Shown here in pieces: positions 60,068 through 64,000 of a DNA stretch of 64,000 nt (within the stretch, counting starts at the first letter, position 1; each line of letters opens with the position of its first letter). The position numbers and the translations under genes are program-made. The notes below the pieces were generated by a model. It was not told where the DNA came from, did no database searches, and worked only from the letters and a program-made list of their open reading frames with translations. Location of the stretch: positions 1 through 64,000 of the forward strand of contig JAGVAD010000038.1 of assembly GCA_020060465.1 (NCBI GenBank). Reading direction: 5' to 3'. This DNA comes from Anaerolineales bacterium. Lineage in GTDB: Bacteria; Chloroflexota; Anaerolineae; Anaerolineales; UBA4823.

Positions 60068-60895
60068 TCAAGATACCACTGGTCGCAAGCGCAACTCTCC
60101 GCTGCACAGCGCGCGTTCTTCGCCGCTGTGCAACCGTAGCCGCAGACAACCTCGCGCATCCAGCCCCAAAAGCACTCCCTCTTCTTCGGGTGGATCAGTC
60201 ATCTGCGTCCCAATATATACCGCCACTTCTTCCCCCTTAAAAGCCAGCAATGCATCCCAAACAGTCAGAAAGTCGGGATCGCTCAGGCGATTGCGCCAGC
60301 GCAGCAAATTTTCGATCACCGAACGTAGCAACTCCAGGCGCGAGGCTGGCTTTCCCAAAACTGCCTCCACACAGGTCGCCGGATAGATCAGCGTTTCATC
60401 CGGGGGTAACGAAGCCGGCGACACATTGATCCCAATGCCCAGGATCACTGCAATGAGTTGTTCGCCCTGCCAGTACGCCTCCGCCAACACGCCGCAGACT
60501 TTGCGCCTTTGCAACAGCACATCATTCGGCCATTTGATCTGCGCCTGCAAGTCGTATAGCTGACTAAGCGCCTGACAGACCGCCACAGCCCCCAGGGCGG
60601 TCAGCCGCGCCAGAAAGGCGGGCGTCTCCAGCGATAATATGCGGCGCGGGTCGCCGCGCAGCGCCAGGCTGAAAGCCAGCGCCGCTCCAGGTGGAGTGTA
60701 CCAGGAACGTCCCTGCCGCCCGCGCCCGGCGGTTTGTTCATCGGCGACCACCAGCGCCAGGTCAGGGGCGCCTGCATCCACCCAGCGCGCCGCCTCGACG
60801 TTGGTTGAACCCGTTTGCACGTAGTAGCGCAACGCTCCAAGCGGCAATCCATTCAGCGCCTGTTGAAGAAGTTGCTCATCCATCGCTTCGGCCAT
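60068..60895 (-). CDS. birA: Biotin--[acetyl-CoA-carboxylase] ligase
   Basis: 275 aa. The biotinyl-5'-AMP site is GRGRQGRSWY, preceded by TGSTN; IKWPNDVLL and GIGINVSP are typical. There is no N-terminal helix-turn-helix, so this is a group I ligase without repressor activity. It attaches biotin to the carrier of biotin carboxylases. The start may be ATG 60895 or ATG 60883; neither has a strong site. Confidence 0.94.
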   Translation of the reverse strand: MAEAMDEQLLQQALNGLPLGALRYYVQTGSTNVEAARWVDAGAPDLALVVADEQTAGRGRQGRSWYTPPGAALAFSLALRGDPRRILSLETPAFLARLTALGAVAVCQALSQLYDLQAQIKWPNDVLLQRRKVCGVLAEAYWQGEQLIAVILGIGINVSPASLPPDETLIYPATCVEAVLGKPASRLELLRSVIENLLRWRNRLSDPDFLTVWDALLAFKGEEVAVYIGTQMTDPPEEEGVLLGLDARGCLRLRLHSGEERALCSGELRLRPVVS

Positions 60896-61008
60896 CTCGC
60901 CTGGCTTCGTCCTTTCCCAAAGGAGTTCTTTCTCTTACGACCTGGCGGGCATTATAACAAAGATCGCCCTGACGTTTCAACGCGGCAAAAGGAAGCCAAA
61001 GATCATTT

Positions 61009-62274
61009 CTAAGCAGGCTCGGCTTCGACGGACGTCAGCGGCAAAGTAAAAACAAAGCGGCTGCCGCGCCCTTCATCCCCTGGCTCGACCCAAATCTGGC
61101 CGCCATGCCGTTCGACCGCCAGACGGCAATAGGTCAACCCCAAACCGAAGCCCCGCCGCCGCCCACGCTGACCTGAAACCTGCGCAAAGCGCTCGAAAAT
61201 TCGTTGCCGATCTTCTTCCGGGATGCCAGGGCCATTGTCTGTGACGCTGATCTGCACAAAATTACCCTTCTTCAGCGCCTCAACGACGATTAGACCAGCC
61301 TCCGGCAAATATTTCAAAGCGTTATCCAAAAGGTTGATCAAGACGCGCTCAATTTTGTCCTGATCGCCGACCGGGTTGGGTAAGTCGGGCGCGATATTGG
61401 CGCAGATTTTCGCACCAGGCGGCGATAGAAGCGCCATACGGCGGACGACATCTTCGATCAAGCGCTTGAGATCCAGGGTGGTCATCGCAAAAGACATCTC
61501 GCCTTCTTCCATGCGCGAGACCTCTAAGAGCGAATCCACCAACCGCTGCATACGGTCGCAACTGGCCTGGGCGATCTTCAGGATCTCCTCGTTCGCTCGC
61601 AACGCCTCCTCGGGCAGCATTAATGTGAGCATCTTCAGAGAGACCGCCACCGCGCTTAACGGATTGCGCAAATCGTGCAGAATCAGTTCGGTCGTCTCCT
61701 GGCGCAGGCGCTGCAACTCCTCCAGGCGTCTCTTTTCGCTTTGTAAATCCAGCACCTGCCGGCTTAAGCGCTGCTGACTGCGCTCGCCGCTGCTGCGATC
61801 CTCGGTAACCCTTCTCAGCCGCGCGCTCAACACTTCCATAATGCTGCGGCTGACGCCCGGTGACTCGCGTAATAACTGATCAAAGCGATAACGATTGATC
61901 TCTAACATGCGCAAATGATCTAATGCAACCACCGTCGCCGAACGGGGCTGATGCTCCAACAGCGCCATTTCCCCGAAGATCTCCCCGGGCTTGCGGAAAG
62001 CCAAAATCGTTGGCGAGTCCAGATCGCCTTTGACGATCGCCGCCCGGCCCGACCAGATCAAATACATCGAATCCCCCGCATCGCCTTCGCGAAAGACGAT
62101 CTCGCCAGGCGCAAAATATCGTTCCGTAAAAGATTGGGTCAGACTACCGCGTTCTGCAGAGACGATGAGACGCAAAAACGGCGACGTGTACGTGGTCTCT
62201 TGCGGGTCCTTATAGTTGGCCTCAGCGTTCAGTAGAAACTCAAGCTGTGTGGAGGGTATCGTCTCTGGAGACAT
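61009..62274 (-). CDS. cNMP-domain sensor histidine kinase
   Basis: 421 aa. N-terminal cNMP barrel (YFAPGEIVFREGDAGDSMYLIWSGRAAI, GEIFGEMALLEHQPRSATVVAL), a coiled coil (residues 160-195), HisKA with phosphoacceptor His200 (ELILHDLRNPLSAV) and HATPase with LLDNALKYLP, DNGPGIP and GFGLGLTYC. No membrane helices, so it is a soluble cytoplasmic kinase that may sense a cyclic nucleotide. Three response-regulator genes are divergent upstream and may be its partners. Confidence 0.93.
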   Translation of the reverse strand: MSPETIPSTQLEFLLNAEANYKDPQETTYTSPFLRLIVSAERGSLTQSFTERYFAPGEIVFREGDAGDSMYLIWSGRAAIVKGDLDSPTILAFRKPGEIFGEMALLEHQPRSATVVALDHLRMLEINRYRFDQLLRESPGVSRSIMEVLSARLRRVTEDRSSGERSQQRLSRQVLDLQSEKRRLEELQRLRQETTELILHDLRNPLSAVAVSLKMLTLMLPEEALRANEEILKIAQASCDRMQRLVDSLLEVSRMEEGEMSFAMTTLDLKRLIEDVVRRMALLSPPGAKICANIAPDLPNPVGDQDKIERVLINLLDNALKYLPEAGLIVVEALKKGNFVQISVTDNGPGIPEEDRQRIFERFAQVSGQRGRRRGFGLGLTYCRLAVERHGGQIWVEPGDEGRGSRFVFTLPLTSVEAEPA

Positions 62275-62750
62275 TTGAGCGGCCTCGATTTGGTGTTATT
62301 GCGATTATATAATGAAAAGCCTTCGACCCGCGCGCTTTTATTTTCCTGCATAGTATAATAGCCGCTCTGGATCCCGGATAATCTCCCTCTTGAGCGTTGG
62401 TCAGGCCACCGAGAGACTATTTTCCTCTCAGACATAGCATACGCGAAGATTTCCTTCCATTCTCTCTTTCTCTCTGCGGCTCAAATATTAATCCCGTGGG
62501 TCATCAACACGCCACAGGGGGACGATCTGATCCCGTTCGCCAAACAAAATCGTAAACTTGAAAACAATGAGTTGTATGTATAATTCATTTTGCCCATTTG
62601 GGCGGCTCAGCGGGGTCTTCTTGCCGCATTCGCTATCTCGATTGTATGACCTGGATGGCACCCATGCCGCCTCTCGCCCAAATGCTCACCAGCATCTTCG
62701 TCCCAAGAGCGTACTCTCTACAAAGACGTTGCCCTTTGTAGGAGCAAATC
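62275..62750. other. 476-nt divergent control region of the kinase and response regulators
   Basis: No gene was found. It contains TATAAT-like motifs at 62354 and 62579 (no convincing -35 for either), the second copy of a 17-nt repeat (62384-62400) and a pyrimidine-rich stretch (62450-62480). Confidence 0.6.
62384..62400. repeat. 17-nt repeat TCCCTCTTGAGCGTTGG (copy 2)
   Basis: Exact copy of 43545-43561; intergenic, same orientation. Confidence 0.6.
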
Positions 62751-63191
62751 ATGCAGACAACAGAGCGCCCAATTCTTTTAATCGAAGATAACCCAATGGA
62801 TGTGGATCTGACGCGCCGGGCGTTTACTCGACGCAAATTAGCGCACCCCATCCAGGTCGCCCGCGACGGCGAGGAAGCTTTGGCATATATTCAGAAATGG
62901 GAAGCGCACAACCCGCCGCCGATCTTAATCCTGTTGGATCTCAAACTCCCCAAAGTGGATGGGCTCGAAGTGCTGCGCCAACTGAAGACCCACGCGGTTT
63001 TCCGCACCATCCCGGTGGTCATTCTAACCACCTCTACAGAAGAGGGCGATGTTCAAGTAGCTTATCAGGAAGGGGCTAATTCCTACATTGTCAAACCGGT
63101 TGACTTCGATCAGTTTATGCAAATCGTAGAGAACATCCATGTTTATTGGTGCATCCTGAACATCCCGCCGACTGTAAAATCTGGGGTTTAG
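62751..63191 (+). CDS. Single-domain response regulator (Rcp1-like)
   Basis: A 146-aa receiver domain only: acidic pair Glu12-Asp13 (LLIEDNPMD), phosphoacceptor Asp63 (LLDLKLPK), Thr (ILTTS) and Lys (YIVKPVD). The 'LIEDNPxDxxLTRRAF' start is typical of phytochrome-kinase type Rcp1 receivers. It has no output domain, so it acts by protein-protein contacts. It has AGGAGC before ATG and is 11 nt upstream of a close paralogue. Confidence 0.95.
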   Translation: MQTTERPILLIEDNPMDVDLTRRAFTRRKLAHPIQVARDGEEALAYIQKWEAHNPPPILILLDLKLPKVDGLEVLRQLKTHAVFRTIPVVILTTSTEEGDVQVAYQEGANSYIVKPVDFDQFMQIVENIHVYWCILNIPPTVKSGV

Positions 63192-63202
63192 TTCACAGGT
63201 GT

Positions 63203-63634
63203 ATGATGAACCTTCAAAACAATCGCCCAATCCTGCTCGTCGAAGACAATCCAATGGATGCCGATCTGACGCGCCGCGCCTTTACGCGGCGCAAGGTCAT
63301 CAATCCATTTTTGGTGGCGCGGGATGGAGAAGAAGCGCTGAGCTACCTGGAACGATGGCGGGCGGGCGAACCCCTGCCAGTTGTCATCTTGCTGGATATC
63401 AACTTGCCCAAAGTGGGTGGACTGGAGGTGCTGCATCAGTATAAGACCTCGCCGATCTCGCAGAAAGTGCCCGTCATCGTTCTGACTGCTTCCGCCGAAG
63501 ACCGCGATATTGCAGTCGCCTATCAACTGGGGGCGAACTCTTATATCGTAAAGCCCGTGGATTTCGAAAAATTCCTGGCAGTGGCCGGGCAAATTGATCT
63601 GTATTGGAATATGGTCAATCTTCCGCCCCGTTGA
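63203..63634 (+). CDS. Single-domain response regulator, tandem paralogue
   Basis: 143 aa, about two thirds identical by eye to the preceding receiver (shared EDNPMDxDLTRRAFTRRK, VARDGEEAL, GANSYIVKPVDF). Phosphoacceptor Asp65 (ILLDINLPK). No output domain. ATG 63203 or 63206 could start it. A tandem duplicate with the same motif set, so both may serve one kinase or split a phosphorelay. Confidence 0.94.
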   Translation: MMNLQNNRPILLVEDNPMDADLTRRAFTRRKVINPFLVARDGEEALSYLERWRAGEPLPVVILLDINLPKVGGLEVLHQYKTSPISQKVPVIVLTASAEDRDIAVAYQLGANSYIVKPVDFEKFLAVAGQIDLYWNMVNLPPR

Positions 63635-63676
63635 GTTCAGCAGAATATAAACGCCTCATCACGATTTCATCATAAG

Positions 63677-64000
63677 ATGCAAGAGAGCTGTGGTCTGAGA
63701 ATCCTCTACGTTGAAGACGACCCATTTGACGCCGACCTGACCCGGCGGGCGCTGCGCAAAACCGCGCCCCATTTCAGACTGGACATTGCGCCCACCCTGG
63801 AGCAGGCGCTGCGCATCTTAGAAATGGATCCATCGTATGATCTGCTGCTGACCGATTTACGCCTGCCCGATGGCAATGGCATCTCGCTGCTGTCGCACAT
63901 ACGTGATCGGCGACTACCGATGGCTGTCGTGGTGATCACCGGACAAGGCGATGAAGAAGTAGCCGTTTCGGTGCTGAAAGCCGGCGCCAATGATTATGTG
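63677..64000 (+). CDS. Response regulator / receiver-domain protein (partial at window end)
   Basis: The first 108 residues start with a receiver domain: YVEDDPFDADLTRRALRK, phosphoacceptor Asp60 (LLTDLRLPDGNG) and VVVITGQGDEEVAV. It is more divergent than the two receivers before it. The frame is open at the window edge, so it may carry further domains such as PAS or a kinase. It lies 42 nt after the second receiver. Confidence 0.9.
   Translation, partial: MQESCGLRILYVEDDPFDADLTRRALRKTAPHFRLDIAPTLEQALRILEMDPSYDLLLTDLRLPDGNGISLLSHIRDRRLPMAVVVITGQGDEEVAVSVLKAGANDYV

Noticed and set aside
62554-62584. TTGAAA..TATAAT as promoter of the receiver genes
   Set aside because: The spacer is 15 nt, too short to be convincing; mentioned only in the gap entry.
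1-64000. CRISPR arrays, insertion sequences, prophage
   Set aside because: No regularly spaced repeats, transposase or phage structural genes were seen in the window.

Overview
The window (about 57% GC by eye, tightly packed, many 4-nt ATGA overlaps) looks like a chromosomal segment of an anaerobic or facultative member of the Chloroflexota, most likely Anaerolineae. This assignment is inferred from gene content: lipoproteins with Pro/Thr-rich linkers, a rhodanese-fused MoeB/MoeZ with a CysO-type sulfur carrier, stand-alone PPK2 enzymes and a MacAB-like exporter without any outer-membrane channel. No 16S rRNA or other phylogenetic marker is present to fix it. I saw no insertion sequences, prophage or CRISPR array. 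Most of the window is ordinary core chromosome.

Layout. 1-5 kb (+): two ABC ATPases, a PfkB-like kinase with an altered catalytic motif, an M20 peptidase and a membrane glycosyltransferase. 5.1-10.4 kb (-): tRNA-Arg(CCU), a TrmH-type methyltransferase, macrodomain, HIT protein, mtaB, a lipoprotein and a TPR protein. 10.5-14.6 kb (+): acyl-CoA dehydrogenase and etfBA, a cyclic-nucleotide-domain protein, and an Nfu-type Fe-S protein. 14.8-24.6 kb (-): gamma-glutamyltransferase, selD, a Band-7 protein, alkD-like, DUF1801, a lipoprotein, then the T-box/selW-like/trpS/dtd operon. 24.9-30.3 kb (+): Memo-like, CNNM/CorC-like, priA and a phosphoribosyltransferase. 30.3-35.9 kb (-): a polyphosphate cluster (two PPK2, PPK1, Ppx-like/CHAD). 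36-38.7 kb: a Crp/Fnr regulator convergent with nrfHA. 39.2-43.5 kb (-): a cysteine-biosynthesis operon (cysM, JAMM protease, DUF4395, thioredoxin, cysO, moeZ). 43.7-49 kb (-): kamA, lipoprotein, M32 carboxypeptidase and a 2-hydroxyacid dehydrogenase. 49-64 kb: cutA, a REC-GAF-PAS-GGDEF-EAL protein, a MacAB-like exporter, a GltD-like oxidoreductase, gyrA, birA, a cNMP-histidine kinase and three response regulators.

The most notable content is translational and sulfur/selenium biology. Two genes can be read at full length only through an in-frame UGA: selD (Sec at the active-site position, GUASK) and a SelW/Rdx-like gene (CMVU). Each UGA is followed by a perfect hairpin whose 3-nt loop starts GU, as expected for a bacterial SECIS. 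The SelW-like gene is the first gene of a trpS-dtd operon preceded by a complete promoter, a T-box leader with a UGG specifier, and an intrinsic terminator. The cysteine operon has its own consensus promoter, a GTG-initiated 11-codon leader ORF with two Cys codons running into a hairpin (a candidate cysteine attenuator), and a sulfur carrier whose diglycine is masked by three residues (GG-SEA), next to a JAMM protease that could trim it.

Energy and stress genes also cluster. NrfHA (nitrite to ammonium) sits beside a Crp/Fnr-type regulator and has a CRP-like palindrome upstream of its promoter. Polyphosphate synthesis and use are encoded by one four-gene cluster. Decayed relics (a flavodoxin N-terminus and a toxin-antitoxin pair) and short dispersed repeats are confined to the accessory-looking 20-22.5 kb and 43.5 kb intervals.
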